From Curtobacterium sp. MCBD17_035 (lineage in GTDB: Bacteria; Actinomycetota; Actinomycetes; Actinomycetales; Microbacteriaceae), in the NCBI RefSeq assembly GCF_003234815.2, contig NZ_CP126279.1:1364001-1428000 (forward strand): 64,000 bases of DNA, in the 5' to 3' direction. A model generated the notes under the pieces. That model was not told the origin of the DNA. It was given only the letters and a program-made list of their open reading frames with translations, and made no database searches. Positions 34,534 through 42,916 of the stretch are shown one piece after another. How positions within the stretch are numbered: position 1 is the stretch's first letter; the number at the start of each line of letters is the position of its first letter. The position numbers were made by a program, and so were the translations under genes.

Positions 34534-36003
34534 CTAGTAGGCGCCGTCGGAACCGACGACGGCACGAGCGGTGCGCCAGAGGATCCCGAGGTCGAGGGCG
34601 AGGGACCAGTTCTCGACGTAGTCGAGGTCGAGGCGGATGGCTTCCTGCCACGACAGGCGGGAGCGGCCGCTCACCTGCCAGAGGCCGGTCATGCCGGGGC
34701 GCACCTTGAGACGTCGGTGTGCGCTGGCGTCGTAGAGGGCGATCTCGGCGGGCCGCTGGGGGCGGGGCCCGACGAGGCTCATGTCGCCGCGGAGGACGTT
34801 GACGAGCTGGGGCAGCTCGTCGATGGAGTACCGGCGGATGAACGCCCCGATCCGGGTCAGCCGGGGGTCGTCCGCGATCTTGAACAGGGGCCGGTCGCTG
34901 GTGCCCTGCGCCGCCAGGAGCTTGTGCAGGTGGGCGTCGGCGTCGGTCACCATCGAGCGGAACTTGAGGATGTCGAATGCCTGGTGCCCGGCGCCGATCC
35001 GCTCCTGCCGGTAGAACACCGGGCCGGCGCTCGTGGTCCGGACCGCGATCGCGACGACGAGGAGGAGCGGCGAGAGCGCCGCGAGCAACAGGAGGGAGCC
35101 CACGACGTCCGTCGCCCGCTTCACCACGCGCTGCGGCCCGGTGTAGGTGGGCGCGGCGACGTGCAGCACGGACAGACCCGCGATGCGTTCGCTCCGGAGC
35201 CGCCCGGTCGCGACGTCGACGATGGTCGGGGCGACGACCAGTTCGCACGCGCGGTGTTCGAGGTCCCAGCTGAGCTTCCGGACCCGGTCCGCGGTCAGGG
35301 CGTCGGCCCCGGTCACGAGGACGAGGTCCGCCCCGGTCGCATCGAGCGCCTCGGCGACGCGCACGGGGAGGTCGACGTCGAGGGCGTCGGGCGCGGGCAC
35401 GACCGATGCGACGACGTCCCACCCGGCGGCGACACGGCTGGTGAGGTGTGCGGTGGCCTCGGCGATGCCGGCGGGGGAGCCGACGAGGACGATCCGGCGG
35501 CGCAGGCGGCCCGCGAGTCGTTCGCGTCGGATCCACCGCACCCAGGACAGCCGGGCCACGAGGAGGAGGACGACCCCCGCGGCGACGGCCCAGGGGAGGC
35601 CGACGCCGCGGAGGTCGATCCCGGTGGACCACGATGCGAGGGCGAGGGTCGCGACGGACGCAGCCGTCGCGGTGAGGATCGCCCCCGCACCGTGGTTCCC
35701 GTTGCCGAGCCCGAGGAGGCCACGTCGCTCGAACACCGCGAGCCACACGATCCAGACCACGGCGACACCTGCGAGCAGGGCGATGCGGGAGATCGTGGAG
35801 CGGGAGAGGTCGGGTACGAGCATCGAGGCTCCGAGTGCCGCCACGACGAGCACGGCGTCCGTCAGACCCACCACGGCACGGAGCCGTTCGGCGGATCGGT
35901 CGGGCACCGCAACGGCGTGCGGGGCATCCGTCCAGATGGGGGATTCAGCGGTGGGCGCGTCCGGGTCGGGGTTGCCGGGCGCGTCGAACACTGCATTCGA
36001 CAT
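34534..36003 (-). CDS. Polyprenyl glycosylphosphotransferase (initiating sugar transferase)
   Basis: Membrane enzyme that starts EPS repeat-unit synthesis by moving a sugar-1-phosphate to undecaprenyl phosphate. The N-terminal half has four or five membrane helices and a CoA-binding-like soluble domain; the C-terminal bacterial sugar transferase domain has KRATDVVGSLLLLAALSPLLL, GPVFYRQERIG, FKFRSM-like ILKFRSM, RRYSIDELPQLVNVLRGDMSLVGPRP and GMTGLWQVSGRS. It has 489 residues from the ATG at 36003. As first gene of the seven-gene minus operon it follows a leader of about 190 nt with five copies of the CCCGAA motif. Confidence 0.94.
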   Translation of the reverse strand: MSNAVFDAPGNPDPDAPTAESPIWTDAPHAVAVPDRSAERLRAVVGLTDAVLVVAALGASMLVPDLSRSTISRIALLAGVAVVWIVWLAVFERRGLLGLGNGNHGAGAILTATAASVATLALASWSTGIDLRGVGLPWAVAAGVVLLLVARLSWVRWIRRERLAGRLRRRIVLVGSPAGIAEATAHLTSRVAAGWDVVASVVPAPDALDVDLPVRVAEALDATGADLVLVTGADALTADRVRKLSWDLEHRACELVVAPTIVDVATGRLRSERIAGLSVLHVAAPTYTGPQRVVKRATDVVGSLLLLAALSPLLLVVAIAVRTTSAGPVFYRQERIGAGHQAFDILKFRSMVTDADAHLHKLLAAQGTSDRPLFKIADDPRLTRIGAFIRRYSIDELPQLVNVLRGDMSLVGPRPQRPAEIALYDASAHRRLKVRPGMTGLWQVSGRSRLSWQEAIRLDLDYVENWSLALDLGILWRTARAVVGSDGAY

Positions 36004-36282
36004 GGGTGAGCCTGCTCTTCGGGTCAACAGGTGACCGACGGCGATCCGTTCGGGGACGACGATCGCCGACGCACTCGTCGTCTTCGGGAACGACGGGTCC
36101 GCGGTCGTGTTCGGGGCACGACGCGGTTGAGCAGTCAGAGGGTCGATCCTGGCCGGGTAACCGAGGGTCGAGCGGATTCGGGTTCCGCGTGCTGGCCACG
36201 GTATTGCCCCGGCTCGCGAGCGTCAAGCAACCGCGACGGGATTCCTGATCCGGACGGGCGTCCAGCGGCGTGTCGGCGTCCG
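36004..36282 (-). promoter_or_regulatory. EPS operon 5' leader with five CCCGAA motifs and a motif-flanked hairpin
   Basis: No gene lies here. On the minus (sense) strand CCCGAA occurs at 36023-36018, 36054-36049, 36088-36083, 36115-36110 and 36182-36177; the opposite orientation is absent. The copies at 36088 and 36054 sit directly on both sides of an 8-bp stem (36055-36062 with 36075-36082, 12-nt loop). The copy at 36018-36023 lies 15-20 nt before the ATG, next to the weak Shine-Dalgarno AGCAGG. All five are downstream of the predicted start site near 36190 and so would be in the RNA. Confidence 0.55.
36198..36226 (-). promoter_or_regulatory. Sigma70-type promoter of the minus-strand EPS operon
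   Basis: On the minus strand TTGACG (36226-36221) and TACCGT (36203-36198) are spaced by 17 bp. This is one of the best -35/-10 pairs in the window. Predicted start near 36190. Confidence 0.6.
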
Positions 36283-37257
36283 TCAGCCGACCGGCGTCGG
36301 GTGGAGGGCGCGGCGCAGTCGGTACCCCCGGATCGCCATGGCACGGCGGAGGAACCGGGCCAGGGCGTCCTGGAGGCGCCACGCTCGGAACACACCGGCG
36401 ACTCGGTACGCGATCCGGATGATCGACTCGGATGTCCCGGGCGTGTCGCGGTCGCCGATGTGCTGCTGGATCCGCCCGAGGCGCCCGTGGGTGGCCGGCA
36501 CGACGACGAGGTCACCGAGCTGGCCGGGGAGTTCCGGCCACAGGTCCTCGAGATCCGCGACGGCCTCGCCGCGCACGACGCACTCGGCGACGAACGCGTC
36601 GATGCCCCGGGTGTGCAGGTGCCGAGCCGCGGCACGCTCGTCGAAGCCGGCACCCGCGCCGATGGCCGCGAGCCGGAGCCCGAGGTCGAGGTCCTCGTTG
36701 TAGCCGAGCTCCACCGGCGGCCGGTACGCCTCGGCCTCGCGGTAGAGGTCGCGGGGGATGCTCGCATTGCCACCCCAGAAGGACGTCAGCAGCGTCATGG
36801 CGTCCCCGGTGCGCCAGACCGCGACCTGGTTCTCGTAGTCGCGGGCGTAGATGCGGGTCGCCGCCTCGTCGCGGCCCCGACGGGGTGTCAGACGCACGGG
36901 CATGTAGCCGAGCAGGGCGCTGCGGGGGTGCTCCGCGTGGAAGGCCCGGTGGCGTTCGACCAGCCCCTCGAGCGGCAGGACGTCGTCGTCGGCGACGAGC
37001 ACGACGTCGCAGGTGGCGGCCTCGAGCCCGACCGAGCGCGCGATCGACCTCCCGCGGTTCTCGGGGAGCGTGATGAGGCGCATGCGGGGGTCCGCCGTCG
37101 CCCGGGCGAGCGCGGCCTCCGCCCCGTCGTGCGGGCCGTCGAGCACGACGACGAGCTCGTCGAGGTCCTGTCGGAGCCAGTGGTCGAGCATGTCGGACAG
37201 GCGGTCGAGGCGTCGGTAGGACGGGACGACGACGGAGATGGTCGGGAGGTGCGACAT
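36283..37257 (-). CDS. GT2-family glycosyltransferase
   Basis: A 324-residue GT-A glycosyltransferase. The N-terminus ISVVVPSYRRLDRLSDML starts the nucleotide-binding fold; the metal motif is VADDDVLPLEG; later FWGGNASIPRDLY and the ELGYNEDLDLGLRLA segment with the catalytic acidic pair follow. A C-terminal tail of about 60 residues is basic and may touch the membrane. It has its own promoter and lies between the two EPS operons. Its ATG shares its A with a CCCGAA motif copy. It probably adds a sugar to the EPS repeat unit. Confidence 0.9.
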   Translation of the reverse strand: MSHLPTISVVVPSYRRLDRLSDMLDHWLRQDLDELVVVLDGPHDGAEAALARATADPRMRLITLPENRGRSIARSVGLEAATCDVVLVADDDVLPLEGLVERHRAFHAEHPRSALLGYMPVRLTPRRGRDEAATRIYARDYENQVAVWRTGDAMTLLTSFWGGNASIPRDLYREAEAYRPPVELGYNEDLDLGLRLAAIGAGAGFDERAAARHLHTRGIDAFVAECVVRGEAVADLEDLWPELPGQLGDLVVVPATHGRLGRIQQHIGDRDTPGTSESIIRIAYRVAGVFRAWRLQDALARFLRRAMAIRGYRLRRALHPTPVG

Positions 37258-37528
37258 TCGGGTCTCGCGTTTCTCGGGTTCGGGTCAGGGTCGGCGCACG
37301 AGCCGGACGGGTACTGGACATCGGCGCTGAGCGTCGCTATTGTCGCAGCCACGACGAGCCAGTCAACCCGCTGACGCCGCCCCGAACCGGCGTCACGACC
37401 ACGGTGCCCCGGACCCCGAACCCAGGGCACGACTCGCGGCGAGGACCCGAAACCCCGCAGCGTGACGTCGAGCGAACCGACGGTGGCGTACCCGAACGCC
37501 CGGCTCCATACCCGAACGGCGCCCACCC
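37258..37528. promoter_or_regulatory. Divergent EPS control region with seven CCCGAA motifs
   Basis: No gene lies here. CCCGAA faces the minus gene at 37262-37257 (overlapping its ATG by one base) and 37284-37279. It faces the plus gene at 37381, 37415, 37446, 37491 and 37511. The last two are in identical TACCCGAACG decamers exactly 20 bp apart. Orientation changes only around the divergent promoters. The plus gene at 37529 has no Shine-Dalgarno; the copy at 37511-37516 lies 12 nt before its ATG. Confidence 0.55.
37339..37366 (-). promoter_or_regulatory. Sigma70-type promoter of the GT2 gene
   Basis: On the minus strand TTGACT (37366-37361) is followed after 16 bp by GACAAT (37344-37339). 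The predicted leader to the ATG at 37257 is about 75 nt. Confidence 0.55.
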
Positions 37529-38779
37529 ATGCCCATTCGTGAGCGGCTCCACGACCAACTCGACCTGGTCGTGGTCCTCGGTCCCGTCCGTGAGGACGTC
37601 ATCGACGCCCTGCCCGACGCCCTCCACCGACACCTGATCAGCGACGACGGCAGCGAGCTCCGTCGCGCCTACCGTCCGGACCGGGCCTGGGGGCACGTCT
37701 CCCGCCGCGCGGCCGACTCGCTCGCGGACGACGTCCTCGACGTCGCCGTCGACGGCCTGGAACCTGCCGAGATGGCGACGCACCTCCTCGACGCCGGCTA
37801 CGCGGTCCTCCCGATCCGGATGCTCGTGTCCGGCGGACTGATCGCGGTCCTCGTGCCGCACGACCTCTTCGACGGCGCCTCCAGCGGCCACCACATCCGG
37901 CGCGTGCTCGCGATCGCCGCGGGTGAGCCGGAGGGGCGCACCGTGCGCCCGCCGACCCGGCGGCCGTTGGCCGCCACCATGCGGGTCGCCGGGCTCGACC
38001 GTCCCGGCCCGCTCCGTCTCGCCCGGGCGGCCCGGCGGGACGCGGAGCGACAGGTGCCACCCGACCCCCAAGTACCGGGCGGGCTCGCCGTCGACCGTGC
38101 ACGGCGCCTCCGCGGGTTCCGCACCGTCCAGCTCGACGAACAGGAACTGCGCACGCTCGACGCCCGTGCGGTCGACGGAGCCGGGCGCCGCACCACGCGC
38201 GGCATGAAGCTGTCGGCCGCCGTGCTCGACGCCATCGCCGACGCCGTCCCGCCGACGACCGACTTCACCATCCGGATGAACGTCGACCTCCGTCGCTGGG
38301 CGCCCCGCGGCGAGCGGGTCCAGGGCCCGTTCTCGACGTCGTACCCGATCGGTCGGCTCCGGACGATGCGACGCGACGCGGCATCGGTGCACGAGCAGGT
38401 CCGCCGGGCGATCGAGACGCGGGCACCGCTCGCGGCCCTCGTCGGCGACGTCGTCGGCCTGGTCCGCGACCGCGTGCGACACCCGTTCCCGATCCCGTCC
38501 GGCGACGTCATCCGCACGCAGTTCGACGTCGCCCTCTCCGTCTTCCCCTCACTCATCCCGGACGCCGTCTGGCGACCGGGTGCGACCCCGCTCCTGGGCA
38601 CGATCCTCGTGCACCCGGGGCACGTCGCGAACCCGTACGTCCAGATGTCGCTGGTCGGGTCCGAGGCCTCGATCGCCCTCTGGGACGAGACCGGGATCAT
38701 CGACCAGGACCGATTCGAACAGTCGCTCCGAGCCGCCGTCACCCCGGCCGCTCGGGTGCGAGAGGAGCACCACGCATGA
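37529..38779 (+). CDS. HxxxDG protein, condensation/wax-synthase-type acyltransferase
   Basis: A 416-residue protein with the acyltransferase active-site motif H111-DLF-D115-G116 in VPHDLFDGASSG, as in condensation domains, chloramphenicol acetyltransferase and wax-ester synthases. In those families the His deprotonates an acceptor that attacks a CoA or carrier-protein thioester. Its fold halves are of the expected size. It opens the plus-strand EPS operon and its stop overlaps the Wzz-like start. With a carrier protein, its loader and a dehydrogenase encoded divergently, it is the best candidate to transfer a carrier-bound group to the polysaccharide or its precursor. That role is inference; the motif is observed. 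Confidence 0.72.
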   Translation: MPIRERLHDQLDLVVVLGPVREDVIDALPDALHRHLISDDGSELRRAYRPDRAWGHVSRRAADSLADDVLDVAVDGLEPAEMATHLLDAGYAVLPIRMLVSGGLIAVLVPHDLFDGASSGHHIRRVLAIAAGEPEGRTVRPPTRRPLAATMRVAGLDRPGPLRLARAARRDAERQVPPDPQVPGGLAVDRARRLRGFRTVQLDEQELRTLDARAVDGAGRRTTRGMKLSAAVLDAIADAVPPTTDFTIRMNVDLRRWAPRGERVQGPFSTSYPIGRLRTMRRDAASVHEQVRRAIETRAPLAALVGDVVGLVRDRVRHPFPIPSGDVIRTQFDVALSVFPSLIPDAVWRPGATPLLGTILVHPGHVANPYVQMSLVGSEASIALWDETGIIDQDRFEQSLRAAVTPAARVREEHHA

Positions 38780-40179
38780 TGAGCGCACCCGACGCGGTCC
38801 GCACCGTCCTCCGGCACTGGGCACTCGTGCTCGTCGCCGTCGTCCTCGGCGTCGTGGGCGGTTCCGTCTACAGCGCCACCGCGAGCCCGACGTACAGTTC
38901 GTCGTCGCAGGTGCTCGTGACGATCCGCTCGAGCGGCAGCACGACGGACCGCCTGCAGGGCGCGTCGTACATCAGCCAGGTCCTGCCGACCTACACGTCG
39001 GCGATCACGAGCTCGTCGGTGCTGGAGCCCGTCATCCAACAGCTCCACCTGTCGACCGGGGTCGCCGCCCTCGCGAAGGACGTCTCGGCGACCGCGGGGA
39101 CCGACACGGCGATCATCACCGTCACGGCGGACGCGGGCAGCCCGCGCGCCGCCCGTGCGCTCGCCGCCGCGGTCACGAACCGGTTCATCCAGGTCGCACC
39201 CGATCTGCTCTCACCCACGAGCGCGGCGGGTACCAGCACCGCCACGGCCGGGGCGTCCGGGGACACGACGCCCGCGGACCTCCGGCTCTCGACCGTCAGC
39301 GTGCCGACCACCCCGACCGGTCCGACCAGCCCCGGGCGACTCGTCGTGGTCCTCCTCGGGCTCGTGGCCGGGTTGATCGTCGGGATCGGCATCGCGCTCG
39401 CGCTCGGCGCGGCCGACCGTCGGGTCCGGAGCGCCGAGCAGGCCGCCGCGATCGCCGACGCACCGGTCATCGGACGGCTCCCGCGCCTCCCGGCCCGCGC
39501 CTGGCACGACCGGTCGTCGGTCCCCGCGTGGACGGAGGCCGTCCGTGACCTCCGCGAGTCGCTCCTCGCCCGGGCAGGCGACCGGCCCACCATCACGTTC
39601 CTCGGGAGCACGACGGGCGAGGGCGTGACGACCGTCGTCGCCGACGTGGCGACGGCGTTCGCCCGTGCCGGTGTCCCGACGACCGTGCTCGACATGGACC
39701 TCCGGTCGTCCGACCTCCAGGCCGGACTCGCGGTGCGCGGAGAGCGTGGCCTCGTGGACGTCGTGAACGGCCGTGCCGAGTTGTCGGACGTCCTGCTCCG
39801 CCCGGCGTCGCTCCCCGCGTTGAGCGTCGTCCCCGGCGGCCGCGGGTCCGATGCGGGCGACGTGTTCACCGCCCGGAACCTGCAGCCGGTCGTGGACCAT
39901 CTGCACGGCAGCGCCGAGGTCGTCCTCGTCGACACGCCGCCGGCGAACGGCTTCAGTGAGGCGCTCGCGGCCGCCCGCATCGCCACCGCCGTGGTGCTCG
40001 TCGTCGGCATCGGCGAGGTCACCACGCCGACGTTGAGCGCCGTGGTGGAGCGGCTCTGGACGAGCGGGCAGGAGGTCCTCGGCGTCGTGGCGGTCCGGGT
40101 CCCCGCTCACGTCCGGGTCCCGTCCGCGCACGCGGCGGCCCGCCGGTCCATCGCGGCGACCGCACCGTCCGGGGCATGA
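38776..40179 (+). CDS. Wzz-type chain-length protein fused to a degenerate tyrosine-kinase-like domain
   Basis: A 467-residue polysaccharide co-polymerase. N-terminal helix (WALVLVAVVLGVVGGSVYSATA), extracytoplasmic Wzz segment, second helix near residues 191-213, then a cytoplasmic BY-kinase-like ATPase domain. The Walker A region near residue 276 reads STTGEGVTT: the expected lysine is Val. Walker A' (VLDMDLRSSDL) and Walker B (VVLVDTPP) remain. The C-terminus has no tyrosine cluster. It therefore probably lost kinase activity and keeps a structural role in chain-length control. The start overlaps the upstream stop and its own stop overlaps the next ATG. Confidence 0.88.
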   Translation: MMSAPDAVRTVLRHWALVLVAVVLGVVGGSVYSATASPTYSSSSQVLVTIRSSGSTTDRLQGASYISQVLPTYTSAITSSSVLEPVIQQLHLSTGVAALAKDVSATAGTDTAIITVTADAGSPRAARALAAAVTNRFIQVAPDLLSPTSAAGTSTATAGASGDTTPADLRLSTVSVPTTPTGPTSPGRLVVVLLGLVAGLIVGIGIALALGAADRRVRSAEQAAAIADAPVIGRLPRLPARAWHDRSSVPAWTEAVRDLRESLLARAGDRPTITFLGSTTGEGVTTVVADVATAFARAGVPTTVLDMDLRSSDLQAGLAVRGERGLVDVVNGRAELSDVLLRPASLPALSVVPGGRGSDAGDVFTARNLQPVVDHLHGSAEVVLVDTPPANGFSEALAAARIATAVVLVVGIGEVTTPTLSAVVERLWTSGQEVLGVVAVRVPAHVRVPSAHAAARRSIAATAPSGA

Positions 40180-41531
40180 GCACGAGCGAGGCCCTGCGCT
40201 CCCGTCGCCGCGGAGCAACCGTCGTGGGCGTCGGCAGCGTGGCCGCCGTCGGCCTCGGCGCCGCCGCCGTGGCGCAACCCGCCGCGATCGTGCTCCTCGT
40301 GGCGCTGCCGCTCGTCGCGCTCGTACCCGCGGTGGCGGTCTGCTTCGCCGCCGCGGCCGACGGGGTGACCCTGCCGCTGCTGCTCACGGTGCACAGCGCC
40401 ACCGCGGTGAACATGGCCGTCCTCGGTGCGACGGTCCTCGCGGCACTGCTCGCCGTCCTCCGTGGGCGGATCGACCGACGCGTCGGGTGGCCGGTGCTCG
40501 GCATGGTGGCCCTCGTCCTGCCCGCGACCGTCCTCGCGGTGTTCGAGTTGCCGTCCGCGCAGTGGCTCAGCGGCCTGCGGTACGTGTTCATCCCCCTGCT
40601 CGTCGCCCTGTTGGCATCGACGATGAGGGCGCGCACGATCCGGACGGTGCTCCGGGTGCTCACCACGCTGCTCGCCGTGAACGCCGTCGTCTCGGGCATC
40701 GAGTCCGCGCTCGGGTCCGACCGGCTCCTGGCCCTGACCGGCCTGTCCTACGGCACGAACATCCGCAACATCGGCACCACGCTCCGCGCCATGGGGACGT
40801 TCGGCACGAACTACCAGCTCGGCGCGTTCGCCGGGGTGCTCGGCGCGGTCGCGCTGCTCTGGTGGGGGACCCTCGAGGACGCCCGACGCGACCGCGTGTG
40901 GCGGATCGTCGCGATCGCGTCCGGGGTCGCGTGCCTCGTGTTCAGCACCTACCGCACGGGCATCGTCGTGTTCGTGGTCGCGATCGCGGCCGCCGTGTTC
41001 CTGACCCGCGGCGTCGTCGCCGGGTGGGTCCGCGTCGCAGCGGCCGTCGGGGGTCTCCTCGCGGTGATCGGGTTCCTGGCCGTCGGCCTCGGGAACGCGG
41101 GGAGTCTCCTGGAGCGCTTCGCGGTCTGGGGACAGCTCCTCGCCGCGTCACCGCGGTTCTTCGGACGCGGACTGGGATTCGCCGGTGCCGCGTCGCAGGC
41201 GAAGGGCTCCGCGCTCCAGGTCTTCACCGACGACTACTACATCTCGATGTGGCTGCAGTTCGGCGTGGGCGGCGTGCTCGCCATCGTCCTGTTCCTGGCG
41301 GTCGCGGTCGCGCTGTACCGTGCCGGCCGCCGCGGCAACCGCCGCGCCGCGCTCGCCGTGACGATCTGGATCGGCGTCCTCGTCGGGTTCTTCTTCGTCG
41401 AGCTCTGGGAGTACACGTCAGCCATGTCGATCGTCATGCTCGTCCTCGGCGCATCGGGCTCCCACGCCCGCGCCGTCGACACCGGGCCCGTCACCGTTCC
41501 CGCACCCCGTCCATCCAGGAGGCCGTTGTGA
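40176..41531 (+). CDS. O-antigen ligase/polymerase-like membrane protein (Wzy-type)
   Basis: A 451-residue protein with about eleven membrane helices and a large outer loop around residues 210-330. The pattern LRAMGTFGTNYQLGAFAGVLG, VFSTYRTGIVVFV and FFGRGLGFAGAASQAKGSALQVFTDDYYISMWLQFG is typical of Wzy/WaaL proteins, where a conserved Arg and the loop act on undecaprenyl-linked glycans. In this operon it is most likely the EPS polymerase. Overlaps with both neighbours (ATGA, GTGA) indicate tight coupling. Confidence 0.87.
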   Translation: MSTSEALRSRRRGATVVGVGSVAAVGLGAAAVAQPAAIVLLVALPLVALVPAVAVCFAAAADGVTLPLLLTVHSATAVNMAVLGATVLAALLAVLRGRIDRRVGWPVLGMVALVLPATVLAVFELPSAQWLSGLRYVFIPLLVALLASTMRARTIRTVLRVLTTLLAVNAVVSGIESALGSDRLLALTGLSYGTNIRNIGTTLRAMGTFGTNYQLGAFAGVLGAVALLWWGTLEDARRDRVWRIVAIASGVACLVFSTYRTGIVVFVVAIAAAVFLTRGVVAGWVRVAAAVGGLLAVIGFLAVGLGNAGSLLERFAVWGQLLAASPRFFGRGLGFAGAASQAKGSALQVFTDDYYISMWLQFGVGGVLAIVLFLAVAVALYRAGRRGNRRAALAVTIWIGVLVGFFFVELWEYTSAMSIVMLVLGASGSHARAVDTGPVTVPAPRPSRRPL

Positions 41532-42916
41532 ACACCACCGAGACCGACGGACGCACCCGCCGGGAGGCCCGGGTCGACAGCGAGGGCGTCGGTCGCCGCA
41601 TCCGCACCTTCGGCTGGTTCTTCGCGACCGTCGTGGTGTCCGGGGCGTCGAGCATCGTCACCATCCCCGTGATCGTCACCCTCACGAGCGCCCACTCCTG
41701 GGCCGCGGTCGCGCTGGGGCAGGCCGTCGGGTCGTCCCTCAGCGTCCTGACCATGTTCGGGTGGGGCATCACCGGGCCCGCCCGCATCGCGATGATGCCG
41801 CGGAGCGAGCACGCCGTCGCCTACTGGGACTCCATCGTCGCCCGCTTGATCGTGCTCGTCCCCGTCCTCGCCATCACGGTCGGCGTGACGTGGGTCATCG
41901 CGCCGACCGCGCACCTGGCCGCCGTCGTCGCCGGCGTGGCGATGGCGGCGGGCGGACTCTCCGGCACGTGGGCCCTCATCGGCCGACGCGAGCCCGTGGC
42001 GCTGTTCTGGGCCGACACCGTGCCGCGCGTGGTCGGGACGGTCCTCGGGGTCGGCGCGCTCGCCCTGGGCGGTGGGCTCATCGCCTTCTCGGCGCTGCAG
42101 CTCGCCGGCGCTCTCGCCGCGTTCGTCATCGTGTCCGTGCGACTCCTCGGCGGAGTGCGGCGGCCCGCGGGCGGGGTCCACGACGCGGCCGGCGCGTGGC
42201 GGGTCATCCGCGAACAGCGCCACGGCGTCGCCGTCGCCGTCGCCGTCGCCGCGTACTACCCGCTCGTGCTCGTGATCGTCGCGCGGTTCATCCCGGCGCA
42301 GCTCCCGCTGTACGCGCTCAACGAGAAGCTCCTGCGGTTCGCGACGATGGCGATGCAGCCGGTGCATCAGTACATGCAGGCCGCGGTCCCGTCCCAGCAG
42401 GGACGTGCCCTCGTCCGCGCCCTCCGGCGCTCGCTCGCCGCGATCCTCGTCATCTCGGTGCTGGCCTGGGTGGTCTACACCGTGCTGCTGCCCGTCGCGA
42501 GCGGGCTGCTCACCGCGGGCCAGGTCCAGGTGCCCGCGTTCGCGGGACTCATGCTCGGTGCGTTCATGGGCTTCAGCGTCCTCGGGAGCTACATGACGAG
42601 CGTCGCGCTCGTGGCCGTCGACCGCGTCGGCGTCATCAGCCGCGGTTCCCTCATCGGGTTCGGCGCCGGGCTCCTCGCCGTCCTGCTCACCGCGCTCATC
42701 GGCGCGGCGGACGCCCTCGCCGCGGGGTTCGTCGTGACGGGGATCGTCACCGTCCTGTACCAGACCACCGTGTTCGTGCGGGCGATGCCGCGGCACGCGG
42801 ACGTCCAGTCCGACATCGTGCTGCTCGACGCCCCCGAGCCCACCGAGCCCGCCGCACCGGGCCTCCCGCCTGCCGGATCCGGGGCCGTCGCCCCGATCGT
42901 CGTGCCGGAGGTCTGA
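41528..42916 (+). CDS. Polysaccharide flippase (Wzx/MATE-like)
   Basis: A 462-residue protein with about twelve membrane helices, similar in pattern to Wzx/MVF flippases that turn lipid-linked repeat units across the membrane (FFATVVVSGASSIVTIPVIVTL at the start, YYPLVLVIVARFIPAQLPLYALNEKLLRF in the middle). The C-terminal tail of about 35 residues is Pro/Ala-rich and probably cytoplasmic. GTG 41528 overlaps the polymerase stop. The reading from 40487 is another frame of that gene. Confidence 0.85.
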   Translation: MNTTETDGRTRREARVDSEGVGRRIRTFGWFFATVVVSGASSIVTIPVIVTLTSAHSWAAVALGQAVGSSLSVLTMFGWGITGPARIAMMPRSEHAVAYWDSIVARLIVLVPVLAITVGVTWVIAPTAHLAAVVAGVAMAAGGLSGTWALIGRREPVALFWADTVPRVVGTVLGVGALALGGGLIAFSALQLAGALAAFVIVSVRLLGGVRRPAGGVHDAAGAWRVIREQRHGVAVAVAVAAYYPLVLVIVARFIPAQLPLYALNEKLLRFATMAMQPVHQYMQAAVPSQQGRALVRALRRSLAAILVISVLAWVVYTVLLPVASGLLTAGQVQVPAFAGLMLGAFMGFSVLGSYMTSVALVAVDRVGVISRGSLIGFGAGLLAVLLTALIGAADALAAGFVVTGIVTVLYQTTVFVRAMPRHADVQSDIVLLDAPEPTEPAAPGLPPAGSGAVAPIVVPEV

